Assembly: GCF_900107285.1 (NCBI RefSeq)
Contig: NZ_FNPK01000001.1
Coordinates: 124,001 to 188,000, forward strand
DNA from: Acinetobacter kyonggiensis
GTDB lineage: Bacteria; Pseudomonadota; Gammaproteobacteria; Pseudomonadales; Moraxellaceae
Length of the DNA: 64,000 nt
Direction of reading: 5' to 3'
The notes beneath the pieces were generated by a model. That model worked only from the letters and a program-made list of their open reading frames with translations, made no database searches and was not told the origin of the DNA. Each line of letters opens with the position of its first letter. Within the stretch, counting starts at the first letter, position 1. Both the position numbers and the translations under genes were made by a program. This document shows, piece by piece, positions 28,883 through 38,949 of this stretch.

Positions 28883-29641
28883 TTATTTCTGCCAACCCAA
28901 TTCTATTGCTGTAATTTCATTAACCAACGTCTGTCCTAAATGATCTGGCATTTTGCTTTTGTCTACAGACACAGGAATATGCCCTGCCATCAATTCAGCT
29001 TTGGCTTGTGGAAATAATGGCTGCTGATTTGGATATGCATAGCCAATTGGATACAGCGGTACTCCTGTTGCTAAATCATATTTGTCGGTCGCACCAAAGG
29101 CATGTAATAACTCATGTACCAATACAATTTTATTTTGCTCTGCTTGTTTTTTTGACGCAAATAAATTGACCGAACCAATTCGTCCATTTTGCAAAGCAGT
29201 GGAATGCTTTAATTCTTTGCTGTGTTTGGGATCATAATAATTTAAAAATAGCGTTACACTTGGCGAACCATCGCTACTTTTATGCTGTTTCCATGCATAA
29301 AAACGGAATTTCAAACTCCATAAAATGCTATCGAACATCGTGGCATTTTCAGGAACTTTAGGAGGTCGCTGTTTAAGTTCACGTCCCATTTGAAAATAAA
29401 TTGAAATCGGTTGCCCACGGTACTGAGTCGACATTTGTTTCAAATATTCTTGTGCATCACTCAGGTCATTTACTGACAATTGCTGAATATAGTGTTGCGT
29501 CGCCCCTTGCCCATCGGCATTCACAGGATGTAATAAAACAATGATCGGTTTATTCCAATCTTGGTTCTGATCACGATACGCATTGATTGCGACAATGAGT
29601 AAAACCATCAATAAACACAGAATTCGAATATTTTTCCACAT
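28883..29641 (-). CDS. putative metzincin-like zinc metalloprotease
   Basis: A 252-residue protein with one N-terminal signal anchor (about residues 7-20), so the catalytic part is periplasmic or secreted. The zinc motif is HELLHAFGATD (His176, Glu177, His180, Asp186), which fits the HExxHxxGxxD form seen in leishmanolysin/snapalysin-type metzincins. A Met in KAELMAGHIP (about residue 218) may be the Met-turn. I do not recognise the family precisely. Substrate unknown. Confidence 0.65.
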   Translation of the reverse strand: MWKNIRILCLLMVLLIVAINAYRDQNQDWNKPIIVLLHPVNADGQGATQHYIQQLSVNDLSDAQEYLKQMSTQYRGQPISIYFQMGRELKQRPPKVPENATMFDSILWSLKFRFYAWKQHKSSDGSPSVTLFLNYYDPKHSKELKHSTALQNGRIGSVNLFASKKQAEQNKIVLVHELLHAFGATDKYDLATGVPLYPIGYAYPNQQPLFPQAKAELMAGHIPVSVDKSKMPDHLGQTLVNEITAIELGWQK

Positions 29642-30277
29642 ATCCCCAACATCTCAATATTTTGTATTATTTTCAAATATGATTAAAACACATGCGCATG
29701 AGGGAGTCTTTCCCTTCCAGCACAAATTCTTGCAGTACATTCGAGACTTTCTTAATAATGAATGTTACTCACTCATTTTAAAAAGCTTAATTATTCAGGC
29801 AATATATAAATGACATTAACTCAAGTGATGTAATAAAGAATTTGTTGCATTGGCTTGGATGTATTGCAAAGTTTAAATGACCTTTGCATAGGCATTTCGT
29901 TACTTTAACAGAGCAAATAAAAAGTATTGCTTTGCAAGCCCCCCTTTGTTGAGCCGAGAGAACACCCTTGTACGCGAGCCCAACGGGCGGCATCCATACC
30001 ACCCATCCGCGGAATTAATTTTTTCTATAATTTAGTTTGGCAGATTTAAGCTCCTGCATAATATCAGTTCATAAAAAATACCAAAAAATTGTCATATACA
30101 GAATTTTTCAACTTCTGTCTTTTATCAATTCCAGCGCAAAAACTTTATTTTTAAGTAGTCTTGACTCTAACAACGGTGGATAACGAGGTCTCGTAATTTA
30201 ACTTTGATCAGTTATTTGCAAAATGGAATGACAAAAAAAATGCCGACTTTCGTCGGCATTCTTACATCTTTCAATAT
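29642..30277. other. gap between topA and the metalloprotease gene
   Basis: A minus-strand open frame of 71 codons (29787-30002) reads like a short Cys/Lys-rich peptide (KGVLSAQQRGACKAILF). I suspect it belongs to a dispersed intergenic repeat rather than a gene; I could not test this. The rest is AT-rich. The topA terminator lies at the right end. Confidence 0.3.
30233..30260 (-). terminator. topA terminator
   Basis: Minus-strand hairpin AATGCCGA/TCGGCATT with a 6-base loop, followed by a run of T, 17 bases after the topA stop codon. Confidence 0.88.
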
Positions 30278-32917
30278 TTAAGCTTCAACCCATTTTCCAT
30301 CTTGGTAAACCAGACTCCATTTGGTCTGTTTACCCTCAGCATTTTCAGAACCAATATATTGCACTTGGTTTTTACGGCTGAATTTCACCAAGGTTGGATT
30401 CCCTTCAGGATCAACATCAGGTGCTTGCAAAATAAACTGATATTTTGGATCAAGTTGATCTGCCACTGAGCGCAATTCTGCTACTTTCGGTGCACGTGTT
30501 TCACGTACTTTCGGGAATTTGCTTGCTGCTAAGAACAAACCTGCCGCACCATCACGAAGCACAAAAAAGTCATCATGTTTGGTTGAACGCAAGTGTTCCA
30601 TTTTAATAGGATCGACACGCGGTGGTGCAGGTTGACCACTTTTCAAAACTTTACGGGTGTTGTCACAGCTAGTACAGGCAAAGTAGGGTCCAAAACGACC
30701 GGTCTTCAATTGCATTTCACCGTCACATTTGTCGCATGGAATACTTGGACCATCGTAACCTTTAATTTTGAACTCACCTTCTTCAAGTTCAAAACCTTCA
30801 CAGTCTGGGTTATTACCACAGATATGCAATTTACGACCACCATCAATCACATAACTGTCCATTGCCGTTTCGCAAATTGGGCAGCGTTTTTTCGACATCA
30901 AATCGGCTGTTTCTGCACTGTCATCATCAGACAAAACTGCGAGCGACTCAACAGGAGTTAAATTCAATGTGCCTTTGCAACGTTCTTTCGGTGGCAAGTT
31001 GTAGCCTGAACAGCCCAAGAATACACCCGTTGTTCCCGTACGAATCTGCATCGGACGGTCGCATTCTTTACAATGCACCGCATCCACTTCTACAGGCTGA
31101 TTACGGCGCATGCCATTTTCACCTTGTGCAGTGGTTAAGCGTTTTTTAAAGTCACCGTAGAAATTATCCAGTAACTCTTTCCAATTACGTTCACCATCCG
31201 CGACTTTATCCAGCTGACCTTCAAGATCAGCAGTAAAAGCATAATTCATTAAGTTATTGAAGTTTTCATCAAGACGATCCGTCACGATTTCGCCCATCTT
31301 CTCGGCAAAGAGACGACGGTTATCCAACTTCACATAACCACGATCTTGAATGGTGGAAATAATGGCCGCATAGGTTGAAGGACGACCAATCCCTTTTTTC
31401 TCAAGTTCTTTGACCAATGATGCTTCAGTAAAACGTGCAGGTGGCTTAGTGAAGTGCTGAGAGGGATCTAGCTTCTCAAGTTTAAGAACTTCACCGACTT
31501 TAACCGCAGGCAATAACACATCATCATCGGCTTTGTTGGCACCACGAACTTTGGTAAAACCATCAAACACCAAGGTACGACCTTTGGCTTTGAGTTCTAC
31601 GCCATTGGCATCGACTAAAATCGTAGAAGATAAATATTCCGCAGATGTCATTTGACATGCCACAAACTGACGCCAAATGAGGTCATACAGACGCTGGGCA
31701 TCACGATCTACCCCCACCAAGCTATCGCCTTTTAGCGCAACATTGGATGGACGAATCGCTTCATGGGCTTCTTGTGCACCGGCTTTATTGCCATATTTAT
31801 TGGGTTTAGCTGGCAAATATTTTGCCCCAAACTCAGCTTCAATATGATCACGTACCATACTGACCGCATCATCACTTAAGAATATCGAGTCAGTACGCAT
31901 GTAAGTGATAAAACCTGCTTCATACAAACGCTGCGCCATGGTCATGGTTTTCTTGACAGAAAAACCTAAACGCGTGCTTGCCGCTTGTTGCAAAGTCGAA
32001 GTGATATATGGCGCGCTTGGATTCACCTTGGTAGGTTTATCTTCACGAACAGAAACTTTATATTCCGCATCATTTAGAATTTTTAATAAAGCATCGGTTT
32101 GTGCTTTATTTTGCAGTTTTAAGGTTTTGCCACCTTGTTTCACTGCTTCTAAACGGATGTCATGCTTTGCTGATTTAGTGTCTGCAAAAACCTGCCAATA
32201 TTCTTCAGGAATAAAGGCACGAATTTCACGTTCACGTTCAACCACCAATTTAACTGCAACCGACTGTACCCGACCTGCCGATAAACCACGGGCAATTTTT
32301 TCCCACAGTAATGGCGAAATCATAAAGCCCACAATACGGTCTAAGAAGCGACGTGCTTGTTGGGCATTGACTTTGTCGATATCTAAACGTGAAGGATGCT
32401 TAAAGGCTTCTTGAATGGCATTTTTGGTGATTTCGTTAAAGACCACACGTTGGTAACGTGAATCATCACCACCAATCACTTCTTTTAAATGCCAAGCAAT
32501 GGCTTCCCCTTCACGGTCCATATCCGTTGCGAGATAGATTTCATCAACTTGCGATGCCAGTTTTTTCAGTTCCGCAACCACATGTTCCTTACCCGGAAGC
32601 ACTTCATAATGCGCTTTCCAATCGTGTTCAGGGTCTACGCCCATTCGATTGACCAAGGCCATTTGTGATTTTTCAGCTTTTTGTTCATCGGTCAGTTTAG
32701 CGCGTGATACAGGTTTTTTTTCTGTACTTTTAGAACCACCTGTAGGTAAGTCACGGACATGCCCGACTGATGATTTTACAATGTAATCTGGGCCGAGATA
32801 TTTATTGATTGTTTTCGCTTTTGCAGGCGACTCCACAATCACTAAGGCACGTTTTTTCGCAGCACTCGGTGATTTTGCTGTGGTGCTTTTGGATGTGGAC
32901 CGAGGAGCGTTCGCCAT
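30278..32917 (-). CDS. topA: DNA topoisomerase I
   Basis: Relaxes negative supercoils (type IA). The TOPRIM domain begins [19 protein letters not shown], with the acidic triad in [15 protein letters not shown]. The catalytic Tyr lies in FITYMRTDS. Three C-terminal zinc-ribbon/topoisomerase repeats carry CKEC, CPIC and [16 protein letters not shown] motifs. About 880 residues, normal length. The ATG at 32917 is used; an in-frame TTG two codons upstream (32923) has a better-spaced AGGA site and is possible. An N-terminal Ser/Thr/Lys-rich extension of about 20 residues precedes the TOPRIM fold. Confidence 0.96.
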   Translation of the reverse strand: MANAPRSTSKSTTAKSPSAAKKRALVIVESPAKAKTINKYLGPDYIVKSSVGHVRDLPTGGSKSTEKKPVSRAKLTDEQKAEKSQMALVNRMGVDPEHDWKAHYEVLPGKEHVVAELKKLASQVDEIYLATDMDREGEAIAWHLKEVIGGDDSRYQRVVFNEITKNAIQEAFKHPSRLDIDKVNAQQARRFLDRIVGFMISPLLWEKIARGLSAGRVQSVAVKLVVEREREIRAFIPEEYWQVFADTKSAKHDIRLEAVKQGGKTLKLQNKAQTDALLKILNDAEYKVSVREDKPTKVNPSAPYITSTLQQAASTRLGFSVKKTMTMAQRLYEAGFITYMRTDSIFLSDDAVSMVRDHIEAEFGAKYLPAKPNKYGNKAGAQEAHEAIRPSNVALKGDSLVGVDRDAQRLYDLIWRQFVACQMTSAEYLSSTILVDANGVELKAKGRTLVFDGFTKVRGANKADDDVLLPAVKVGEVLKLEKLDPSQHFTKPPARFTEASLVKELEKKGIGRPSTYAAIISTIQDRGYVKLDNRRLFAEKMGEIVTDRLDENFNNLMNYAFTADLEGQLDKVADGERNWKELLDNFYGDFKKRLTTAQGENGMRRNQPVEVDAVHCKECDRPMQIRTGTTGVFLGCSGYNLPPKERCKGTLNLTPVESLAVLSDDDSAETADLMSKKRCPICETAMDSYVIDGGRKLHICGNNPDCEGFELEEGEFKIKGYDGPSIPCDKCDGEMQLKTGRFGPYFACTSCDNTRKVLKSGQPAPPRVDPIKMEHLRSTKHDDFFVLRDGAAGLFLAASKFPKVRETRAPKVAELRSVADQLDPKYQFILQAPDVDPEGNPTLVKFSRKNQVQYIGSENAEGKQTKWSLVYQDGKWVEA

Positions 32918-32957
32918 AGTCAACCGTCATTCCTGTTTAATTAAATAGGTATATAAA

Positions 32958-33407
32958 TTAAAATTCAGCCAAAGACTGTAAATACGTTTTAATGTCATCT
33001 AACTGTGTTGCTCGAAGGTCAGATTCTTCATCCCAATAGAGTCCTACACAGTTTGCCTGCATATCAATAGCATAAATGCCCTTTAATGCAATGGGTAAAG
33101 CGTTAAACTTATCATTCCCCTGCACCACTTTGAGCTTCTGATCTTCAACACGTGCACGCATTAGGGGCAAGCGAACATCCGGAATTAAAACACTGTAATA
33201 AGCAACCATACTGGCACGGCTTGAGGAGGCCATTGGAATTTTAGTCCAATCGGGAGCCGCCACTAAACGTGGATGCAACCCCATTTTGCGTGCTTTCTCA
33301 CGCATCATTCCCAATGCTTTTTCTCGCGGACTGACGCGAAGACCCAAAATCGAGCCCAAAACAAAAAGAATAATGAAGCCAATAACCCAAATACCCGTAT
33401 TTTCCAT
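32958..33407 (-). CDS. membrane-anchored hypothetical protein upstream of topA
   Basis: A 149-residue protein with one N-terminal transmembrane helix (about 7-24) followed by the basic segment VSPREKALGMMREKARKMGLHPRL. A cytoplasmic or periplasmic domain with an LYWDEESDLRATQLDDIK region follows. It lies 41 bases upstream of topA on the same strand, so co-transcription is likely. A similar anchored protein sits by topA in pseudomonads as I recall. Function unknown. Confidence 0.7.
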   Translation of the reverse strand: MENTGIWVIGFIILFVLGSILGLRVSPREKALGMMREKARKMGLHPRLVAAPDWTKIPMASSSRASMVAYYSVLIPDVRLPLMRARVEDQKLKVVQGNDKFNALPIALKGIYAIDMQANCVGLYWDEESDLRATQLDDIKTYLQSLAEF

Positions 33408-33477
33408 AGTACAACCTTGTTATTCCTTTATTAGAGTTGCATAAGCTGAATATAAAACGCAAGTTTCAGCGATGAAA

Positions 33478-34476
33478 TTAATTGAGGAACATTTCATGGC
33501 TATACAGCACTTCACTGCCATCCCAATAGATATATCCTTTCTCAATCAATTCTTTAAGCAATAATCGCACATCCGATTTGGGGAAAATTTGTTCTAATAA
33601 ATCCCGTAAAGCATAAATATCTTTCGGCTTATCTGATTTTAATTCACGTAATTTACGTGCAACCACCACCTGAACAGGATCAATTTTCGAGAAGTTTTTA
33701 AACAAATCTTTTTGTGCATGATGAATGGTATTTGACTGTTCTAACCCTTCATCTGAACCAGATTCTCGTTGCCGCTGGGCCAGCATTTCGCTCGTATTTT
33801 GCACGTCTTCTAAAGGAGTCACTGCATCTAAATCAAGCTGCATCCATTGTTTCAACACTTTTTTACGAAAGCTAATTTGCTCATCATAACGTTTCACAAT
33901 TTTTAGATTGATCAGTAAACCAATCAACTGTTGTGCTTGCTCACTTGCCACTTGCAAAATATTACTGATCGAGTTGTTAAGTTTCTCAATCGAGTTGGGT
34001 TTTCCTTTCATCCCCCCCAAAACATCACAATATTTTTTAACCAACAGTAGATTCGGTTTTTGCTTAATCGTGTCGACAGTTGGAATTTTATATTTTGAAT
34101 TAAAAGAAGATTGCTCAGCCTGAACGTGAATAAGGCTACAATTCATATTCGATGACTGCATCATTTCAAGTAACATTTCACTGCTAGGCATGGCAGAAAT
34201 AACTTCAATACACGTGTCAGGTTCTAACAAGGCAATCAGCTGTCCAACCACCACCGCATATTCAAATTCTTTTTGATCGACCTCTGCGGTTTCTAAAATT
34301 ACCACTTGGCCACTGCTGATCCAACTTGAAAACTCCGTTAAATCTTCCAGTGAATATTCAAATTTTCCTGTGCAGTTAAATAAGTAAATCACCACATAGT
34401 GTTGAATAATGTCGCGCAACAGCTGTGCCGTTGGCATATTATTTTCAAGATCAAGAAGAACGACTTTGTTGGACAT
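33478..34476 (-). CDS. PIN-like domain protein with C-terminal winged helix
   Basis: A 332-residue protein. The N-terminus VVLLDLENN (Asp9, Glu11, Asn12) is typical of PIN-like/NYN nucleases. EFEYAVVVGQLIALLEP and VISAMPSSEMLLEMM match the later core strands. In active relatives these carry an Asp in each (for example ALDF and SxD); here the positions read Glu and a Pro/Ser stretch. The active site may thus be partly lost. The C-terminal 70 residues (ARKLRELKSDKPKDIYALRD onward) resemble a winged-helix domain. The ATG at 34476 is preferred to an upstream TTG. Function unknown. Confidence 0.6.
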   Translation of the reverse strand: MSNKVVLLDLENNMPTAQLLRDIIQHYVVIYLFNCTGKFEYSLEDLTEFSSWISSGQVVILETAEVDQKEFEYAVVVGQLIALLEPDTCIEVISAMPSSEMLLEMMQSSNMNCSLIHVQAEQSSFNSKYKIPTVDTIKQKPNLLLVKKYCDVLGGMKGKPNSIEKLNNSISNILQVASEQAQQLIGLLINLKIVKRYDEQISFRKKVLKQWMQLDLDAVTPLEDVQNTSEMLAQRQRESGSDEGLEQSNTIHHAQKDLFKNFSKIDPVQVVVARKLRELKSDKPKDIYALRDLLEQIFPKSDVRLLLKELIEKGYIYWDGSEVLYSHEMFLN

Positions 34477-34574
34477 AATCTCAATAGACAAGTAAGGAAA
34501 CTTTGAGCACGCATTAGAGCGAGCTTGGCTTAAAAGGTCAAATCAATTCAGCAAAAAGACCGATAAAGATTGAC

Positions 34575-34820
34575 TCAATAATGGGGCGGTCGATCACTCA
34601 TTGGATCAAAAGCGGCAATCCCTTCAGATAAATCTGCACATTCAATGCGTTGATACAAAAACTGCATTTGTTTTTTCAAATCAACTATTTCGGCATTTTG
34701 ACGAGTGACTTGTTCATTCAATTGTTCAACTAAATCATCTAAAAATGTAATTCGCACTTGCAAATCTTCTAAGGGTGCGGACAATGACGCCTGATCATTA
34801 AGATTTTTTTGTTTAGTCAT
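34575..34820 (-). CDS. slyX: SlyX-family protein
   Basis: An 81-residue coiled-coil protein. The central region (QVRITFLDDLVEQLNEQVTR, then EIVDLKKQMQFLYQRI) is the SlyX heptad pattern, and the tail PMSDRPPHY matches the conserved Pro-His-Tyr end. Its molecular role is unknown in the family. It is divergent from uup, with only 33 bases between the two starts. Confidence 0.85.
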   Translation of the reverse strand: MTKQKNLNDQASLSAPLEDLQVRITFLDDLVEQLNEQVTRQNAEIVDLKKQMQFLYQRIECADLSEGIAAFDPMSDRPPHY

Positions 34821-34853
34821 TTTAAGTCCTCACTTTGGATTTCAGGAAACAGT

Positions 34854-36749
34854 ATGGCCTATATTACATTAAGGGATGTCCAACTTGCGTTTGGCGGACC
34901 TTCCCTGCTCGACGGCGCGAACTTTAATTTGGAACGCGGTGAACGAGTTTGTTTGATTGGCCGTAACGGTGAAGGTAAGTCTACTTTACTTAAACTCATT
35001 GAGGGAAGTTTACTACCAGATCGTGGTGAAGTTTCTATACAAAATGGCATTACCATTTCCATGCTGGCTCAAGATGTACCCATGGACTCTGGTAAAGTTG
35101 CGGATATTGTTGCAGATGGCGCAGGTGAAGCCGCTACAGTACTCAGAGCTTATCATGAAGCCAGTGATGCGTGTGTATTGGGTGATATGGATGCCTGTGA
35201 CCGTATGGGCGAACTCCAGCACAAACTTGATCAAGTGGATGGTTGGGCTTTAGAAACTAAAGTCAACTCGATTTTGAGCAAGATGGGTCTTGACCCAGAT
35301 GCTGATTTAGCCGATTTATCGGGTGGTCGTAAACGTCGTGTTCTTTTGGCACGTGCGCTTTTAACACAACCTGACGTATTACTTCTTGACGAACCAACCA
35401 ACCATTTGGACGTTGAAAGTATTGAGTGGTTAGAAAAATTCCTACTCGATCAAAACAACTTAACACTACTCTTCATTTCGCATGACCGTTCATTTGTCGA
35501 CAGCATTGCGACACGCATTGTTGAACTTGACCGCGGTACTTTGCGTAGCTACGAGGGGAACTATACACGTTACCTCGATCTTAAAGCGCAGCAAATGGAA
35601 GCTGAAGAAAAGCAAAATGCGTTGTTTGACAAACGTTTAGCTGAAGAAGAAGTCTGGATTCGTCAGGGCATTAAAGCGCGTCGTACCCGTAACGAAGGTC
35701 GTGTTCGTGCGCTGAAAGATTTACGTGAAGAATCAAAAGCACGTCGCTCACAACAAGGCAAAGTGAGCATGGCGACTCAAGATGCCAATCGTTCTGGTAA
35801 GTTGGTCTTCGATATTGAACATCTTAGTGTTGCTTTTGGCGACCAAGAACCAATCATCAAAGATTTCTCTGCATTGGTGCTACGTGGCGACCGTATTGGT
35901 TTAGTCGGTGACAATGGTGTGGGTAAAACAACCCTAATCAAAGCCATTTTGGGTGAGCTGGAACATACGGGAACTGTAAAAACAGGTACACAGCTTGAAG
36001 TCGCTTATTTCGACCAACTGCGTAATGCACTGGATCTTGAAAAATCGGTTAAAGATAACGTGTCTGAAGGTTCGGATTTTGTCGATGTAAATGGCGGCCG
36101 TCGTCATATTTACAGCTACTTGCAAGATTTCTTGTTCTCACCTGAACGCGCGCGTACCCCAGTAAAAGCATTGTCTGGTGGTGAACGTAACCGTATTCTG
36201 TTAGCGAAGCTCCTGCTTAAACCATCAAATTTAATCGTTATGGATGAGCCAACCAATGACTTGGATATGGTGACTTTAGAGCTATTAGAAGAAATGCTCG
36301 GTGGTTATAAAGGCACATTACTTCTAATCTCGCATGACCGTGCATTCATGGACAATGTCGTGACCTCGACTTGGGTCTTTGATGGTAAAGGTCATATCGA
36401 TGAATACATCGGTGGTTATCAGGACTATTTAGAACAACGCCCTGATCAAACTGCGGTGGATCAAAAAAGTGATGTGAAAAAAGCTCTGGCGAAAGCCGAA
36501 GCAGCTGTGCCGAAAAAAGCAAAGTTGAGCTATAAAGATCAACGTGCTTTGGAGCAATTGCCTGCTGAAATGGAAGCTTTAGAAACAGAGCAAGCCAGCT
36601 TGAATGAAAAATTGGCTGATGGTTCATTGTTTGTCTCTGATGCTGATGCTGCGGCAAAAATTTCTGCACGTTTGGCTGAAATTGATGCGCTATTGCTTGA
36701 AAAATTAGAACGCTGGGAAGAATTAGATAACCTGTCGAAAGGCAATTAA
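34854..36749 (+). CDS. uup: ABC-F ATPase Uup
   Basis: Soluble ABC-F protein linked to ribosome function and to suppression of transposon excision. It has two ABC domains: Walker A GRNGEGKST at residues 36-44 and GDNGVGKTT near 360, each with LSGG and DEPTNHLD/DEPTNDLD Walker B motifs. A linker with charged KARRTRNEGRVRALKDL lies between, and a C-terminal coiled coil binds DNA in relatives. The ATG at 34854 (631 residues) is preferred over an upstream open ATG. Normal length. Confidence 0.93.
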   Translation: MAYITLRDVQLAFGGPSLLDGANFNLERGERVCLIGRNGEGKSTLLKLIEGSLLPDRGEVSIQNGITISMLAQDVPMDSGKVADIVADGAGEAATVLRAYHEASDACVLGDMDACDRMGELQHKLDQVDGWALETKVNSILSKMGLDPDADLADLSGGRKRRVLLARALLTQPDVLLLDEPTNHLDVESIEWLEKFLLDQNNLTLLFISHDRSFVDSIATRIVELDRGTLRSYEGNYTRYLDLKAQQMEAEEKQNALFDKRLAEEEVWIRQGIKARRTRNEGRVRALKDLREESKARRSQQGKVSMATQDANRSGKLVFDIEHLSVAFGDQEPIIKDFSALVLRGDRIGLVGDNGVGKTTLIKAILGELEHTGTVKTGTQLEVAYFDQLRNALDLEKSVKDNVSEGSDFVDVNGGRRHIYSYLQDFLFSPERARTPVKALSGGERNRILLAKLLLKPSNLIVMDEPTNDLDMVTLELLEEMLGGYKGTLLLISHDRAFMDNVVTSTWVFDGKGHIDEYIGGYQDYLEQRPDQTAVDQKSDVKKALAKAEAAVPKKAKLSYKDQRALEQLPAEMEALETEQASLNEKLADGSLFVSDADAAAKISARLAEIDALLLEKLERWEELDNLSKGN

Positions 36750-36765
36750 TTCACCCTGTTTCAAT

Positions 36766-36799
36766 AGGCATCTGTAGAGAAATCTACAGATGCCTTTTT
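36766..36799 (+). terminator. uup terminator
   Basis: A perfect 13-bp stem (AGGCATCTGTAGA/TCTACAGATGCCT) with a GAAA loop, followed by TTTTTA. Confidence 0.9.
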
Positions 36800-36861
36800 A
36801 TTTCAGAATTATGTTCGTGCTACACTACATTCATGTCTAATTTAGATCATCGCACGACACA

Positions 36862-37797
36862 ATGAGTAAAAAAACCAACTATCAACCGGGTACATTTCAA
36901 TGGTCATTTCTGTTGCCACAATATTGGGGCATTTGGATGGGTATTATTTTCCTCATGATTTTGGCGATTTTACCGTGGGCGATTCAACATCGTTTAGCGA
37001 CTTTTTTAGGCCAGATCGCATTTAACAAACTGAAATCACGTCGTCACACTACACTTCGAAATTTAGAAGTGTGTTTTCCCGAATGGACAGCTGAACAGCT
37101 TCAAGAACATGCCAAACAAGTTTTTGTCGATCAAATGTTGGGGATTTTTGAAACCTTAAATGCATGGTATTGTCCGCAATGGTTTAAAGATCGGGTCAGT
37201 ATTGAAGGTTTAGAACATCTGCATCATGCACAAGCTGATGGCAAGGGCGTATTACTGCTGGGTACACATTCGACTTTATTAGATGCAGGCGGTTATCTGT
37301 GCTCACAGTACTTTGAGCTGGGTGTCGTATATCGTCCGCAGAATAACCCCCTCCTCGACATGCTGATCTACCGCTGCCGCGCCACTATTTATGACCATCA
37401 AATTGACCATGATGATATGCGGGGCTTAATCCGAAATCTTAAAAAGGGTCATGCCATTTGGTATAGTCCCGACCAAGACTATGGTTTAAAACAAGGTATC
37501 ATGGCACCCTTCTTTGACGTACCTGCCGCTACAGTCACGGCACATCGTCGTTTACTTAAAATGTCAAAATCAGTTGCAGTGCCTTTGTATTTCTATCGCG
37601 ATGGTGACATTAAAGACCCTCGTTACCATGTACTGCTTGAGCCTATGGTCGCTAGCATACCGAGTGACAATGAACTTGAAGATGCCACGCTGGTGAATAA
37701 AATTATTGAAAATCAGCTGCGCATCGCACCCACCCAATATATGTGGTTCCATCGCCGCTTTAAAACTCGCCCTGAAGGCTACGAAGAAATTTACTAA
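36862..37797 (+). CDS. lipid A late acyltransferase (LpxL/LpxM family)
   Basis: Inner-membrane lysophospholipid-acyltransferase-fold enzyme that adds a secondary acyl chain to lipid A. The 311-residue protein has an N-terminal membrane helix (about 22-42) and the catalytic HX4D motif His136-Asp141 in GTHSTLLDAG. YSPDQDYG and the basic APTQYMWFHRRFKTRP C-terminal motif follow. Which acyl position it serves (LpxL or LpxM) cannot be decided from sequence. Followed 33 bases later by a glycosyltransferase, suggesting an envelope-glycolipid pair. Confidence 0.85.
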   Translation: MSKKTNYQPGTFQWSFLLPQYWGIWMGIIFLMILAILPWAIQHRLATFLGQIAFNKLKSRRHTTLRNLEVCFPEWTAEQLQEHAKQVFVDQMLGIFETLNAWYCPQWFKDRVSIEGLEHLHHAQADGKGVLLLGTHSTLLDAGGYLCSQYFELGVVYRPQNNPLLDMLIYRCRATIYDHQIDHDDMRGLIRNLKKGHAIWYSPDQDYGLKQGIMAPFFDVPAATVTAHRRLLKMSKSVAVPLYFYRDGDIKDPRYHVLLEPMVASIPSDNELEDATLVNKIIENQLRIAPTQYMWFHRRFKTRPEGYEEIY

Positions 37798-37829
37798 CAC
37801 CACCTTTAAAAAAGTTGAAGAGAATACCA

Positions 37830-38936
37830 ATGAAAATTATGCAACTTCTTCCAGAATTAAACAGTGGTGGCGTTGAACGTGGCACATTGGAAATTGCACG
37901 TGCACTGATTGCAGCAGGTCACGAATCGATTGTTGTTTCAAATGGTGGACGTCTGGTTGCTCAACTTGAAGCTGAAGGCTCGCAACACCTCAGTTTAGCC
38001 ATTCATAAAAAATCTTTATCCAGTCTGTGGCAAATACGACCATTGCGTAAACTCATTCAGCAACATCAACCTGATATTGTCCATGTCCGTTCACGCGTAC
38101 CTGCTTGGCTGACGCATTTTGCACTCAAAGGCATTCCTGCACAGCAACGTCCACATCTGATCTCTACCGTGCATGGCTTTTATTCAACCAATCGTTATAG
38201 TGCCATTATGACACAAGCAGAAAAAGTGATTGCCGTGTCTGATAGTGTGGTGAAATATATTACCGAACATTATCAAAACTGCCCGCCTGAAAATATTGTC
38301 CGAATTTATCGTGGCATTTCACCGCAAGAATTTCCTCACGGTTATCAACCTTCTGCACTCTGGATCAATCAAACTTTTAAAGATTTCCCGCAACTGGAAA
38401 ATAAATTTTTAGTTTGTTTGCCAGGACGTATTACCCGTTTAAAAGGACATGAAACGTTAATTGAACTCCTGCAACAATTACAAAACCAATATCCAAATTT
38501 GCATGCAGTCGTGGTCGGTGGCGCTGATGCTAAAAAGCAGGCCTATTTAGAAGAACTGGAAAACAACATTCAAGCTAAAGGTTTGCGAGATCAAATAACT
38601 TTTGTTGGACATCGTTCAGATATACGTGAATGGCTGGCATTTAGCGACGTGGTGCTGTCTTTGTCCAATCAAGCAGAAACTTTTGGACGTACCGCTTTAG
38701 AAGCGTTATCGGTGGGAACACCTGTGATTGGCTGGAATCGTGGTGGTGTGGCAGAAATTTTATCTCATCTTTATCCGCAAGGTTTAATCGACGTGGGTGA
38801 TCAAGCTGCATTATTGCATGCCGTTCAGCAGCATATAAATGAACCTCAAGGCGTTGAACCCGTCACCATGTTTAGTTTAAAAGAGATGTGTGATCGAACC
38901 ATTGATTTATATAAACATGTTTTAAATTTAGATTAA
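37830..38936 (+). CDS. GT4-family glycosyltransferase
   Basis: A 368-residue GT-B fold transferase. The N-terminus MKIMQLLPELNSGGVERGTLE is the typical acceptor-domain start. The donor domain has LPGRITRLKGHETLIELL and the signature ETFGRTALEALSVGTPVIGW with the two donor-binding Glu residues. The true start is taken as ATG 37830; the frame is open five codons further up (TTG). Being next to the lipid A acyltransferase, it may act on lipooligosaccharide core or another surface sugar; the sugar is not predictable. Confidence 0.88.
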   Translation: MKIMQLLPELNSGGVERGTLEIARALIAAGHESIVVSNGGRLVAQLEAEGSQHLSLAIHKKSLSSLWQIRPLRKLIQQHQPDIVHVRSRVPAWLTHFALKGIPAQQRPHLISTVHGFYSTNRYSAIMTQAEKVIAVSDSVVKYITEHYQNCPPENIVRIYRGISPQEFPHGYQPSALWINQTFKDFPQLENKFLVCLPGRITRLKGHETLIELLQQLQNQYPNLHAVVVGGADAKKQAYLEELENNIQAKGLRDQITFVGHRSDIREWLAFSDVVLSLSNQAETFGRTALEALSVGTPVIGWNRGGVAEILSHLYPQGLIDVGDQAALLHAVQQHINEPQGVEPVTMFSLKEMCDRTIDLYKHVLNLD

Positions 38937-38949
38937 ATTTAAAACATGT
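38915..38949 (+). other. long AT-rich hairpin over the glycosyltransferase stop codon
   Basis: A perfect 16-bp stem (ACATGTTTTAAATTTA at 38915-38930, paired with 38934-38949) with a 3-base loop GAT spans the last codons, the TAA stop and 13 bases beyond. No T-tract follows, so it is not a standard terminator. It may be a 3'-end stabiliser or processing site. Confidence 0.5.

Noticed and set aside
29810-29821. 12-base match TGACATTAACTC to the right end of the 306-bp repeat
   Set aside because: Only 12 bases match and no other part of the element is present, so it is likely chance.
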